A stretch of DNA of 33,222 nucleotides. Origin: Bradyrhizobium sp. STM 3809 (GTDB lineage: Bacteria; Pseudomonadota; Alphaproteobacteria; Rhizobiales; Xanthobacteraceae). The number at the start of each line of letters is the position of its first letter. Position 1 is the stretch's first letter. The notes below the pieces were generated by a model. It was given only the letters and a program-made list of their open reading frames with translations, was not told where the DNA came from and did not search any database. The stretch covers positions 1-33,222 of the forward strand of contig NZ_CAFJ01000161.1 of assembly GCF_000239795.1 (NCBI RefSeq). The letters run 5' to 3'. This document shows, piece after piece, positions 21,936 to 31,989 of the stretch. Both the position numbers and the translations under genes were made by a program.

Positions 21936-21951
21936 AGCAAGAGTTGGACCA
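21936..21951 (-). promoter_or_regulatory. Sigma-54 promoter candidate before the YqeB-like gene
   Basis: Minus-strand TGGTCCAACTCTTGCT: GG at 21950-21949 and GC at 21938-21937, ten bases apart, with a good TTGCT -12 half and a weaker -24 half. The predicted transcript start near 21925 gives a 94-base leader. The TGT-N10-ACA site at 22060-22075 would lie about 140 bases upstream of it and would be shared with the divergent fixR promoter. Confidence 0.4.
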
Positions 21952-22059
21952 GCGCCGGCGATGGCGAAAACAATCGTCGTTTGAACGTGTTGGGTTCTGA
22001 ACCTGGCGGGATCGGAGTGGCGCAAAGTCGACGCCGCGCGTGTCCTGAACCCGCCAAAC

Positions 22060-22075
22060 TGTCGCGAACCCGACA
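22060..22075. promoter_or_regulatory. NifA-type upstream activator site (TGT-N10-ACA) in the fixR region
   Basis: TGTCGCGAACCCGACA, extended to CTGTCG-N6-CGACAG, a longer perfect dyad. It lies about 65 bases upstream of the predicted fixR transcript start. In B. japonicum the fixR-nifA upstream region is bound by RegR near -68, so this dyad might instead be bound by a RegR-type protein; the sequence alone does not decide. Confidence 0.55.
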
Positions 22076-22104
22076 GGAACCCGCGCGCCTGCGCGTGATT
22101 TTCG

Positions 22105-22121
22105 CTGGCCCGGAATCTGCA
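22105..22121 (+). promoter_or_regulatory. Sigma-54 (-24/-12) promoter of fixR-nifA
   Basis: CTGGCCCGGAATCTGCA: GG at 22107-22108 and GC at 22119-22120 with ten bases between. Predicted start near 22132, 56 bases before the fixR GTG. The fixR-nifA operon of B. japonicum is known to have such a promoter, autoactivated by NifA. Confidence 0.75.
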
Positions 22122-22187
22122 CAACCGCCGCATGACAATACCGCGGCCAGTTTCAGGGCAGCGCGGTGCAGGATCAGGACGGATGAG

Positions 22188-23033
22188 GTGAGCCTCGATC
22201 TCGACCAGGACGTCCACGAGCCCGTCATCGAAGCGCCGGGACTCGAGTCGTGTCCGTTTCATCGCGATATGGCAGCGGCGGAGCGGCCAAGCCGTTCCGA
22301 GCAGAAGACGCTGGTCCTGACCGGCGGCTCGCGCGGCATCGGCCATGCGACGGCCCGGCTGTTCTCCGATGCCGGCTGGCGCATCATCACCTGCTCGCGC
22401 CAGCCGTTCGACGGCGGCCGTTGCCCCTGGGACGCGGGGCCGGACAATCACGTCCAGGTCGACCTCAGCGACCGCAAGGCGATCCCGCGCGCGATCGCCG
22501 ACATCAAGGAGCGGCTGGACGGCGCGCCGCTGCATGCGCTGATCAACAATGCCGCGATCTCGCCCAAGGCCGAAGACGGCGGTCGGCTCGACTCGCTCGC
22601 GACCTCGGTCGAGACCTGGATGACGGTCTTCCACGTCAACTTCCTCGGACCGATCCTGCTGGCGCGTGGCCTGTTCGAGGAGTTGAAGCGCGGGCAGGGC
22701 GCCGTGGTCAACGTGACCTCGATCGTCGGCAGCCGCGTGCATCCGTTTGCCGGCACGGCGTATGCGACGTCCAAGGCGGCGCTGGCCTGCCTCACCCGCG
22801 AGATGGCTCACGACTTCGCGCCGCATGGCATCCGCGTCAATGCGATCGCGCCGGGGGAGATCAAGACCGAGATGGTGTCGCCGGAGACCGAGGCGCGATT
22901 CTCGCCGCTGATCCCGATGCGCCGGATCGGCGCGCCGGAGGAGGTGGCGAAGGTGCTGTTCTTCCTGTGCTCGGACGCGGCGAGCTACGTCACCGGCGAG
23001 GAGATCCAGATCAATGGAGGACAGCACCTCTAG
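22188..23033 (+). CDS. fixR: FixR, short-chain dehydrogenase family protein upstream of nifA
   Basis: A 281-residue SDR protein. The nucleotide-binding motif is LVLTGGSRGIGHATARLFSDAGW, NNAG is LINNAAIS, the catalytic Ser lies in VNVTSIVGS and the Tyr/Lys in TAYATSKAAL. The position immediately before nifA, the size and the N-terminal extension (HEPVIEAPGLESCPFHRD) identify it as FixR, which in B. japonicum is co-transcribed with nifA but whose enzyme activity is unknown and which is dispensable for fixation there. I chose the GTG at 22188 (GGATGAG upstream, after the sigma-54 promoter); an ATG at 22269 would give 254 residues and also spare the whole SDR domain. Confidence 0.88.
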   Translation: MSLDLDQDVHEPVIEAPGLESCPFHRDMAAAERPSRSEQKTLVLTGGSRGIGHATARLFSDAGWRIITCSRQPFDGGRCPWDAGPDNHVQVDLSDRKAIPRAIADIKERLDGAPLHALINNAAISPKAEDGGRLDSLATSVETWMTVFHVNFLGPILLARGLFEELKRGQGAVVNVTSIVGSRVHPFAGTAYATSKAALACLTREMAHDFAPHGIRVNAIAPGEIKTEMVSPETEARFSPLIPMRRIGAPEEVAKVLFFLCSDAASYVTGEEIQINGGQHL

Positions 23034-23135
23034 GTTGATCGCAGTGACACGCCGATGTGACGACAGCGGGACCAGATGCTGGCAGCCGAGAGCGTCGAGT
23101 GCCACGGCTGAAGTGGAAAGTTGATATTCAGTTTT

Positions 23136-23162
23136 CCTGCTTGCGAGCTGCTCGCAAGCAGG
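23136..23162. terminator. Perfect 12-bp stem-loop between fixR and nifA
   Basis: CCTGCTTGCGAG (23136-23147) and CTCGCAAGCAGG (23151-23162) with a three-base loop. No T-run follows on the plus strand (TGCCGCG), so it is not a classical terminator; it may reduce read-through, stabilise fixR mRNA or act as a protein site. The rest of the 415-base fixR-nifA gap (23034-23448) is relatively AT-rich, and I see no gene and no sigma-54 match in it. Confidence 0.5.
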
Positions 23163-23448
23163 TGCCGCGTCGCTGATGATTAGGTGTCGGTAAGACAACA
23201 CGAATTCGAGAGGCATACCGCCGTCGCGGCTCACCGGGGCGTGCGATGCACGCATTACGCCGAGTGCAAACTAATTTGTTAAGATCATGAAAGCCTGCAG
23301 CTTTTCTGTTCTCTTTGCTGCACACTACTTCTGCGGCAATGCAGCAAAGTTAGGCACGACAATCATCTGCACTTAGAGGAGGATGTTAGAACACCTACAA
23401 TCACGGGCGGCTTGCAACAGACGTCCGTGACGATCAGAGAAGCGACCA

Positions 23449-25188
<1,740 letters not shown>

Positions 25189-25212
25189 GCGGATGGGTTC
25201 GGTCGTGATGGA

Positions 25213-25241
25213 GGGCGCGCGGTGGCGCGCCCTTTTGTTTT
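25213..25241 (+). terminator. Rho-independent terminator of nifA
   Basis: GGGCGCGC (25213-25220), loop GGTG, GCGCGCCC (25225-25232), followed by TTTTGTTTT. A textbook hairpin and T-run, 25 bases after the nifA stop. Confidence 0.92.
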
Positions 25242-25283
25242 GACCATTCCTGTTTGATTCTCCGGCGGATCTCCAAACTTGCC

Positions 25284-25390
25284 GTCATTCCGGGGCGGCG
25301 CGCGAAGCGCGGCGAGCCCGGAATCCATTTCAGCGCGCGTGTTGCCGTCCGATGGATTCCGGGCTCGTGCTGCGCACGCCCCGGAATGAC
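25284..25390. repeat. Dispersed inverted repeat between nifA and the fdxN promoter
   Basis: Outer arms GTCATTCCGGGGCG (25284-25297) and CGCCCCGGAATGAC (25377-25390) plus inner arms GAGCCCGGAATCCAT (25314-25328) and ATGGATTCCGGGCTC (25352-25366). A recurrent intergenic element in Bradyrhizobium to my recollection. It occupies much of the 440-base nifA-fdxN gap without touching the promoter elements further right. Confidence 0.8.
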
Positions 25391-25468
25391 GCAGGAGAGA
25401 ATCGCGCCTCGCTTCGGCAGCGTAGCGCAAATGGCCGTCAGGTCGCGAGTGCCTCGCTGCTCCCGCCC

Positions 25469-25484
25469 TGTCGCACTTACGACA
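25469..25484. promoter_or_regulatory. NifA upstream activator site 1 of fdxN-suf
   Basis: TGTCGCACTTACGACA, an exact TGT-N10-ACA. Centred about 109 bases before the predicted transcript start. Confidence 0.75.
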
Positions 25485-25487
25485 TGC

Positions 25488-25503
25488 TGTCGGGAGCGCG
25501 ACA
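25488..25503. promoter_or_regulatory. NifA upstream activator site 2 of fdxN-suf
   Basis: TGTCGGGAGCGCGACA, a second exact TGT-N10-ACA, 19 bases downstream of the first (about two helical turns), centred near -90. Tandem sites at this spacing are expected for strong NifA control. Confidence 0.78.
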
Positions 25504-25558
25504 GCTGACCGCCGCCCGGGCCATTTAGAATCTTCCTTAGAAATCAACCAAATGCGCT

Positions 25559-25575
25559 CTGGCACGGCGCTTGAA
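25559..25575 (+). promoter_or_regulatory. Sigma-54 promoter of fdxN-sufBCDS
   Basis: CTGGCACGGCGCTTGAA: a perfect -24 half (TGGCACG, GG at 25561-25562) and a -12 half TTGA instead of TTGC, at the right spacing. The substituted C is normally among the most conserved bases, so strength may be reduced. Predicted start about 25586, 44 bases before the ferredoxin ATG. Confidence 0.65.
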
Positions 25576-25629
25576 AGATGGTGCCCGAATGACATCGTCC
25601 GATGTCGCTGAAAGCGCGGGGAGCAGCAC

Positions 25630-25824
25630 ATGGCCTACAAGATCATCGCGTCACAATGCACGGTCTGCGGAGCCTGCGAGTTCGAATGTCCGAACGCGGC
25701 CATCCGGCTGAAGAACGACATGTACATCATCGATCCGAAGAAGTGCACGGAGTGCGAGGGCCACTTCGACGCGCCGCAATGCGCCGCCGTCTGTCCGGTG
25801 CCGGACACCTGCGTGCCCGCCTGA
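25630..25824 (+). CDS. fdxN: FdxN-type 2[4Fe-4S] ferredoxin
   Basis: A 64-residue ferredoxin. The first cluster motif is [12 protein letters not shown] and the second C-T-E-C then, after the typical insertion, [13 protein letters not shown]. The longer second-cluster loop is characteristic of the nitrogen-fixation ferredoxins called FdxN (FrxA in Bradyrhizobium), thought to donate low-potential electrons to nitrogenase or to NifB maturation. Usually it lies next to nifB; here it heads the suf operon, behind a sigma-54 promoter with two NifA sites. GGGGAG at 25618-25623 precedes the ATG. The gap to sufB is 39 bases, so they are probably one transcript. The symbol is by similarity and could belong to a paralogue. 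Confidence 0.85.
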   Translation: MAYKIIASQCTVCGACEFECPNAAIRLKNDMYIIDPKKCTECEGHFDAPQCAAVCPVPDTCVPA

Positions 25825-25863
25825 CGCGGGCACCTCGTCGACAGCTTGGAAGCGGAGTGAGAG

Positions 25864-27381
25864 ATGGCAGCGGTTCAGGAGACCATTGATCGGGTCAAGG
25901 GCATCGACGTCGATCAATATCGTTACGGGTTCGAGACGCAGATCGAATCCGAGAAGGCTCCGAAAGGGCTGTCGGAAGACACCATCCGCTTCATCTCGGC
26001 CAAGAAGAACGAGCCGGGCTGGATGCTGGAATGGCGGCTGGAGGCGTATCGCCGCTGGCTGACCATGACCGAGCCGACCTGGGCGCGCGTCGGCTATCCC
26101 AGGATCGACTATCAGGACCTCTATTACTATTCGGCGCCGAAGCCGAAGAAGAAGGTGGCTTCGCTCGACGAGATCGATCCGGAGATTCTCAAGACCTATG
26201 AGAAGCTCGGCATTCCCCTGCGCGAGGTCGAGATCCTCGAAGGCGTCGAGCGTCCCACCGCAGCCGTGGAAGCCGAGGACGGCGAGGCGGCCGCGCCACG
26301 GACCAAGATCGCGGTCGATGCCGTGTTCGATTCGGTCTCGGTGGCCACGACCTTCAAGGATGAGCTGAAGAAGGCCGGCGTGATCTTCATGCCGATCTCC
26401 GAGGCGCTGCGCGAGCATCCCGATCTCGTGCAGAAGTATCTTGGCACGGTCGTGCCGACCACCGACAATTATTTTGCGACGCTCAACTCGGCGGTGTTCT
26501 CCGACGGCTCGTTCGTCTACGTGCCGCCGGGCGTGCGCTGCCCGATGGAGCTGTCGACTTATTTCCGCATCAACGAGCGCAACACCGGACAGTTCGAGCG
26601 CACCCTGATCATTGCCGACAAGGGCGCCTATGTCTCTTATCTCGAGGGTTGCACCGCGCCGCAGCGCGACGAGAACCAGCTGCATGCCGCCGTGGTCGAG
26701 CTGGTCGCGCTTGACGATGCCGAGATCAAATATTCGACGGTGCAGAACTGGTATCCCGGCAACTCCGAGGGCGTGGGCGGCATCTACAATTTCGTCACCA
26801 AGCGCGGCGACTGCCGCGGCGCCAATTCGAAGATCTCGTGGACCCAGGTCGAGACCGGCTCGGCCATCACCTGGAAGTACCCGAGCTGCATCCTGCGCGG
26901 CGACAATTCGAGCGGCGAGTTCTACTCGATCGCGATCTCCAACGGTTTCCAGCAGGTTGATAGCGGCACCAAGATGATCCATCTCGGCAAGAACACGTCG
27001 AGCCGGATCATCTCCAAGGGCATCGCCGCCGGCAAGTCGCAGAACACCTATCGCGGCCTCGTCAGCGCCCACCGCAAGGCCTCCGGCGCCCGCAACTTCA
27101 CCGCCTGCGATTCGCTGCTGATCGGCGACAAATGCGGCGCACACACCGTGCCGTATATCGAGGCCAAGAACTCCTCGGCGGTGTTCGAGCATGAGGCGAC
27201 AACCTCCAAGATCTCGGAGGACGTGCTGTTCTATTGCATCCAGCGCGGTCTTTCGCAGGAAGAGGCGGTCGGGCTCGTCGTCAACGGCTTCGTCAAGGAC
27301 GTGCTGCAGCAGCTGCCGATGGAGTTCGCGGTCGAGGCGCAGAAGCTGATCTCGATCAGCCTCGAAGGTTCAGTCGGATGA
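25864..27381 (+). CDS. sufB: SufB, Fe-S cluster scaffold subunit
   Basis: A 505-residue SufB. With SufC and SufD it forms the SufBC2D complex on which Fe-S clusters are built in the cytoplasm. Recognisable segments are [31 protein letters not shown] at the N-terminus, [47 protein letters not shown] in the middle, and [58 protein letters not shown] near the end, including the Cys believed to receive sulfur. Length is typical. GGAG at 25853-25856 precedes the ATG. Second gene of the NifA-type operon fdxN-sufBCDS. Confidence 0.97.
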   Translation: MAAVQETIDRVKGIDVDQYRYGFETQIESEKAPKGLSEDTIRFISAKKNEPGWMLEWRLEAYRRWLTMTEPTWARVGYPRIDYQDLYYYSAPKPKKKVASLDEIDPEILKTYEKLGIPLREVEILEGVERPTAAVEAEDGEAAAPRTKIAVDAVFDSVSVATTFKDELKKAGVIFMPISEALREHPDLVQKYLGTVVPTTDNYFATLNSAVFSDGSFVYVPPGVRCPMELSTYFRINERNTGQFERTLIIADKGAYVSYLEGCTAPQRDENQLHAAVVELVALDDAEIKYSTVQNWYPGNSEGVGGIYNFVTKRGDCRGANSKISWTQVETGSAITWKYPSCILRGDNSSGEFYSIAISNGFQQVDSGTKMIHLGKNTSSRIISKGIAAGKSQNTYRGLVSAHRKASGARNFTACDSLLIGDKCGAHTVPYIEAKNSSAVFEHEATTSKISEDVLFYCIQRGLSQEEAVGLVVNGFVKDVLQQLPMEFAVEAQKLISISLEGSVG

Positions 27382-27418
27382 GGACGTCGCGCGCGGCGAC
27401 AACATGAAGGAGTGTTCG

Positions 27419-28180
<762 letters not shown>

Positions 28181-28195
28181 GGGGCGGGCACGAGC

Positions 28196-29521
28196 ATGGG
28201 CGTCGCGATCCGCAAGACCAAGGCCGAGCTCGGGCTGGCCGACCTATATCAGGGCGCCCGCCGCTATCTGCCCGGCGGCGAGGAGATCACGGCGGTGCGC
28301 GCCGCCGCCTTCGATCGCTTCACGGCCGTCGGCCTGCCGCACCGGCGCGTCGAGGCGTGGCGCTACACCGATCTGCGCACGCAGATGAAGGAGGCCAAGC
28401 GGCTGGCTTCGCTGCCGGACGATGCCGCCAAGGCCAAAGCGCGCGAGGCGAAGGATCTGTTTGCCGGCGCGGGCTTCCGCAAGCTCGTTATCGTCGACGG
28501 CGCCTTCGTGCCGGAGCTCTCCGACCTCGCCGAGCTCGAGACCGGCCTCACCATCCAGCCGATGGCCGATGCGCTCGCCGCCGACAAGCCGCTGCTGTCG
28601 CAGCGCCTCGGCGCGATCGTGCCGGATGACGATCCGGCGCTGGCGCTCAATACCGCGCTGGCCGCCAATGGCGTCGTCATCCTGGTCGCGCCGGGCACCG
28701 CGTTGAGCCGGCCGATCCATGTCGCCTTCGTCACGACCAATTGGGTCGCGACCTCGATGTTCACCCGCTCGCTGGTCAATATCGGCGCCGGCGCCAGCGC
28801 CACCATCGTCGAGTCGCATCAGGGACCCGATGGCAGCGAGTATCAGGTCAACACCGCGATGCAGCTCGTCGTCGGCGACGAGGCGCGGATCGACCACATC
28901 AAGGTCGTCAGCGACGGCAACAGCGCGCTGCATATCGGCTCGCTGCTCGCCAATATCGGCGCGCGCGCGACCTTCAACCAGCTCGGCTTCGTCGCCGGTG
29001 GCAGCCTGATCCGCAACCAGTTGTTCGTCCGGCTGGCAGGCGAGGGCACAGTCGCTGACATCCGCGGCGGTTCGCTGCTGTCGGGGACGCAGCATGCCGA
29101 CACCACGCTTGCGATCGAGCATGCGGCCGAGAACGGACAGAGCCGCGAAACCTTCAAGGCGGTGGTCGGCGACACCGCGCGCGCGGTGTTCCAGGGCAAG
29201 ATCACGGTCGCCCCCGGCGCGCAGAAGACCGACGCCAAGATGATGTCTCGGGCGCTGCTGCTCTCCGACGAGGCCGAGGCCGACTCCAAGCCGGAGCTCG
29301 AGATCTTCGCCGATGACGTGCAATGCGGCCACGGCACCACGACCGGTGCGATCGACGACGAACTGCTGTTCTATCTGATGGCGCGCGGCATTCCGCCTGA
29401 TGAGGCGAAGGCGCTGCTGATCCAGGCCTTCATCGGCGAGATCATCGAGGGCGCGGCCAATGAGGCTGTGCGCGACGCGCTGACCGGGGCGCTGCTGGGC
29501 TGGCTCGGACGACGGGAGTAA
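28196..29521 (+). CDS. sufD: SufD, Fe-S assembly scaffold subunit
   Basis: A 441-residue SufB paralogue. The N-terminal helical part contains PHRRVEAWRYTDLRTQM, the middle the right-handed beta-helix, and the C-terminal core domain the stretch LLLSDEAEADSKPELEIFADDVQCGHGTTTGAIDDELLFYLMARGIPPDEAKALLIQAF. The Cys-Gly-His there includes the His implicated in the cluster-forming interface with SufB. Length is normal. It is 15 bases after sufC and its stop codon directly abuts the sufS ATG, so translation is probably coupled. Confidence 0.96.
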   Translation: MGVAIRKTKAELGLADLYQGARRYLPGGEEITAVRAAAFDRFTAVGLPHRRVEAWRYTDLRTQMKEAKRLASLPDDAAKAKAREAKDLFAGAGFRKLVIVDGAFVPELSDLAELETGLTIQPMADALAADKPLLSQRLGAIVPDDDPALALNTALAANGVVILVAPGTALSRPIHVAFVTTNWVATSMFTRSLVNIGAGASATIVESHQGPDGSEYQVNTAMQLVVGDEARIDHIKVVSDGNSALHIGSLLANIGARATFNQLGFVAGGSLIRNQLFVRLAGEGTVADIRGGSLLSGTQHADTTLAIEHAAENGQSRETFKAVVGDTARAVFQGKITVAPGAQKTDAKMMSRALLLSDEAEADSKPELEIFADDVQCGHGTTTGAIDDELLFYLMARGIPPDEAKALLIQAFIGEIIEGAANEAVRDALTGALLGWLGRRE

Positions 29522-30766
29522 ATGATGCATGCAGCGGTGAACGGGAGCGGCTACGACGTCGGCCGCATCCGGGCGGATTTCCCCATCCTCGGCATGCAGG
29601 TGCATGGCAAGCCGCTGGTCTATCTCGACAACGCCGCGTCCGCGCAGAAGCCGCAGGCGGTGCTGGACCGGATGAACCAGGTCTATACGTCCGAATACGC
29701 CAACGTGCATCGCGGCCTGCATTATCTCGCCAACGCCGCCACCGAGGCCTATGAGGGCGCGCGCGCCAAGGTGGCGTCGTTCCTCAACGCTGAGAGCCCC
29801 GAGCAGATCATCTTCACCCGCGGTGCCACTGAGGCGGTGAACCTGGTGGCGCAGACCTTCGGCCGCGAGCGCATCGGACCGGGCGACGAGATCGTGCTCT
29901 CGATCATGGAGCACCATGCCAACATCATTCCCTGGCATTTCCTCAGGGAGCGCCAGGGCGCTGTCATCAAATGGGCCCCGGTCGACGATGACGGCAACTT
30001 CCTGCTCGACGAGTTCGAGAAGCTGCTGACGCCGCGCACCAAGATGGTGGCGATGACACAGATGTCGAACGTGCTCGGCACCGTCGTCCCCGTCAAGGAG
30101 GTCATCCGCATCGCGCACGACCGCGGTATCCCGGTGCTGATCGACGGCTCGCAGGCCGCGGTGCACATGGAGGTCGACGTCCTGGATCTCGACGCGGACT
30201 TCTACTGCATCACCGGCCACAAGATCTACGGCCCGACCGGGATCGGCGCGCTCTATGGCAAGCGCGAGCTGTTGGCCTCGATGCCGCCGTTCAACGGGGG
30301 CGGCGAGATGATCCGCGAGGTCGCGCGCGATTGGGTGACCTATGGCGACCCGCCGCACCGCTTCGAGGCCGGCACGCCGCCGATCGTCGAGGCCGCCGGT
30401 CTCGGCGCCGCGATCGACTACGTCGCCTCGATCGGCAAGCAGCGCATCGCCGCCCATGAGCATGATCTCGTGACCTACGCCACCGAGCAGCTGCGCGAGA
30501 TCAACTCGCTGCGCATCATCGGCAACGCCGCCGACAAGGGCGCCATCGTCTCGTTCGAGATGCAGGGCGCCCATGCCCACGATTTTGCAACGGTCATCGA
30601 CCGTTCCGGCGTGGCGGTGCGCGCCGGGACCCACTGCGCCATGCCGCTGCTGGAGCGCTTCGGCGTGACCGCGACCTGCCGGGCATCGTTCGCGATGTAC
30701 AACACCCGGGAAGAGGTCGACGTGCTGGTCCGCGCGCTGAAGAAGGCGCAGGAGTTTTTCTCGTAG
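29522..30766 (+). CDS. sufS: SufS, group II cysteine desulfurase
   Basis: A 414-residue PLP enzyme that takes sulfur from cysteine and passes it to SufE. The PLP-binding Lys is in DFYCITGHKIYGPTGIGALYGK, the substrate-contact segment is RGATEAVNLVAQTFG, and the catalytic Cys is in VRAGTHCAMPLLERFG, the short loop of SufS-type (group II) enzymes rather than the NifS/IscS type. Two adjacent ATGs (29522, 29525) are possible; both are served by GGGAG. It is the last gene of fdxN-sufBCDS. No nifS or nifU is in the window, so the suf genes are the visible sulfur source for the nif island; other copies may lie outside. Confidence 0.96.
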   Translation: MMHAAVNGSGYDVGRIRADFPILGMQVHGKPLVYLDNAASAQKPQAVLDRMNQVYTSEYANVHRGLHYLANAATEAYEGARAKVASFLNAESPEQIIFTRGATEAVNLVAQTFGRERIGPGDEIVLSIMEHHANIIPWHFLRERQGAVIKWAPVDDDGNFLLDEFEKLLTPRTKMVAMTQMSNVLGTVVPVKEVIRIAHDRGIPVLIDGSQAAVHMEVDVLDLDADFYCITGHKIYGPTGIGALYGKRELLASMPPFNGGGEMIREVARDWVTYGDPPHRFEAGTPPIVEAAGLGAAIDYVASIGKQRIAAHEHDLVTYATEQLREINSLRIIGNAADKGAIVSFEMQGAHAHDFATVIDRSGVAVRAGTHCAMPLLERFGVTATCRASFAMYNTREEVDVLVRALKKAQEFFS

Positions 30767-30816
30767 CGGCATTTTCCGACCGCTATTGTTGCGAAGAAGC
30801 GGTGCCCATGACTGTG

Positions 30817-30982
30817 CCCTCTCCCCTTGTGGGAGAGGGCATCGCCGCTATCAGCTCCAGACTCACTCGGGTGAGGGGTTGTCTCCGCAAATCGCTGACG
30901 TCTGAGTATGCCGACGCAACCCCTCACCCAGCGCGCCTTCGCCGCGCTCGTGCGCGCCACCCTCTCCCACAAGGGGAGAGGG
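30817..30982. repeat. Inverted repeat between convergent sufS and sufE
   Basis: Outer ends CCCTCTCCCCTTGTGGGAGAGGG (given by position: 30817-30839) and its inverse at 30960-30982, each itself a hairpin, plus inner CCTCACCC/GGGTGAGG arms. Reads as a bidirectional terminator-like element between two convergent stops and resembles a dispersed Bradyrhizobium repeat. Nothing coding is seen in the 275-base gap. Confidence 0.75.
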
Positions 30983-31041
30983 TGCATTGAGTATGCCGCG
31001 CCAGACGGGATCAACTAAACAAGCAAACCAGCCAGTTCGAC

Positions 31042-31503
31042 TTACGCCGCCGCGGCCATCGCCGCTTGCGCATCGGCCTTGATCCGGCTCACCATCGAGC
31101 GGAAGCCGTTCGATCGTTGCGGCGTCAGATGCTCGCGCAGCCCGAGCTTCTCGAACAATGCGATGGGATCGGCGGCGAGGATCTCCGGCGCGGTGCGGCC
31201 GGAGACCATCGCCAGGAGGATCGCGACCAGGCCGCGGACGATGTGGGCGTCGCTGTCGCCGATGAAGTCCAGCACTGGCATTGCGGCACCGTGCCGCACG
31301 GACGTGGCAACCCAGACCTGGCTGGTACAGCCCTGCACCTTGTTGCCGTCGTTCCGGTCGGCATCGGGCAAAGGCGCCAGGCCGCGGCCGAGCTCGATGA
31401 CGTAGCGGTAGCGGTCGTCCCAGTCGTCGAGCAGGGAGAAATTCTCGACGATGTCCTCGATGTCCGGGGTCGCCGGCGCCCCGGTCTGGGCCATCTTCAA
31501 CAT
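31042..31503 (-). CDS. sufE: SufE, sulfur acceptor for SufS
   Basis: A 153-residue SufE-family protein. The active Cys59 lies in NDGNKVQGCTSQVWV, the family's diagnostic motif, with IEDIVENFSLLDDWDDRYRYVIELGRGLAPLP upstream and IVRGLVAILLAMVSGRTAPEILAADPIALFEKLGLREHLTPQRSNGF downstream. It takes persulfide from SufS and passes it to SufB. Unusually it is not in the suf operon but on the opposite strand, convergent with sufS and 36 bases downstream of a receiver-like gene, so it would be transcribed from the nifH-facing control region. The ATG at 31503 has AGGA; an alternative ATG at 31494 is possible. Confidence 0.95.
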   Translation of the reverse strand: MLKMAQTGAPATPDIEDIVENFSLLDDWDDRYRYVIELGRGLAPLPDADRNDGNKVQGCTSQVWVATSVRHGAAMPVLDFIGDSDAHIVRGLVAILLAMVSGRTAPEILAADPIALFEKLGLREHLTPQRSNGFRSMVSRIKADAQAAMAAAA

Positions 31504-31539
31504 GATCCTCTCCTGGTCATCTGCTGATCTCAATGTGCG

Positions 31540-31941
31540 TCACGGCGACGGCGCCGCGAGGCTTGGCTCGGTACCGCGCCGGGCCAGCACCGCGTCGACC
31601 GCATGGGTCACGCCGTCGAAGGTGATCGGCTTGGCGATGATCGCCTCGGCGCCCTGGCGTAACCCGGCGAGCGCGAGCGGCGATTTGGTAGAGCCTGCGA
31701 CGACGATGATGCCGGCCTGGTGCAGCTTGCGGGCGAGCATGCCGACCGTCTCGGCGCCGCCATCCTCCAGAATGCTGCTGCCGACCAGCACCGCGTCGGG
31801 CACAGCCCGTGCCGCCTTGCTCAGCGCATCCGCGGTCTCCGCGAAAGTGAAGGTCTCGTGACGCTCACTGAGGATGTAGCCGAGCGCCGAGCGGATCACC
31901 TGGTCGGCTTCAATGACAAAGACGCAAGCTTTGCCGGACAT
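31540..31941 (-). CDS. Receiver-domain protein without phospho-acceptor Asp
   Basis: A 133-residue single-domain protein with a CheY-like fold: VFVIEADQVIRSALGYILSERHETFTFAETADALSK, then PDAVLVGSSILEDGG, IIVVAGSTKSPLA, GAEAIIAKPITFDGV. The acidic pair is replaced by EAD. The position of the phosphorylated Asp (normally DLVLLD) reads DAVLVG, so Gly replaces Asp, while the conserved Lys (AKP) is kept. It is thus a pseudo-receiver, probably a binding module rather than a phospho-switch. It is transcribed toward sufE, probably as one unit with it, from a region with a FixK-type box, a weak sigma-54 match and the NifA sites of nifH. Function unknown. Confidence 0.82.
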   Translation of the reverse strand: MSGKACVFVIEADQVIRSALGYILSERHETFTFAETADALSKAARAVPDAVLVGSSILEDGGAETVGMLARKLHQAGIIVVAGSTKSPLALAGLRQGAEAIIAKPITFDGVTHAVDAVLARRGTEPSLAAPSP

Positions 31942-31975
31942 CGAAATACTCCTGCTGCCCCGTCCGCAAACGGGT

Positions 31976-31989
31976 TTGATCTACATCAA
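31976..31989. promoter_or_regulatory. FixK/FNR-type box
   Basis: TTGATCTACATCAA, exactly TTGAT-N4-ATCAA, the consensus for FixK/FNR-family activators that respond to low oxygen. It lies 34 bases upstream of the receiver-like gene's start codon and more than 400 from nifH. It also overlaps the transcription start predicted for the sigma-54 site next to it, so it may act at another start or as a switch. Confidence 0.65.

Noticed and set aside
23375..23430. Strong GAGGAGG with an ATG and a 15-codon frame ahead of nifA (leader peptide?)
   Set aside because: The ATG at 23383 abuts the Shine-Dalgarno sequence with no spacing, so initiation is unlikely, and the peptide shows no regulatory codon run.
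25530..25550. TTTAGAA...TTAGAAA as an Irr/iron-control (ICE) box before fdxN
   Set aside because: The halves are direct rather than inverted (ICE is TTTAGAA-N3-TTCTAAA-like), so the match fails.
28244..30772. An 842-codon open frame antisense to the sufD and sufS genes
   Set aside because: It mirrors strongly coding plus-strand genes in GC-rich DNA, has no domain pattern, and the plus-strand proteins are unmistakable SUF proteins.
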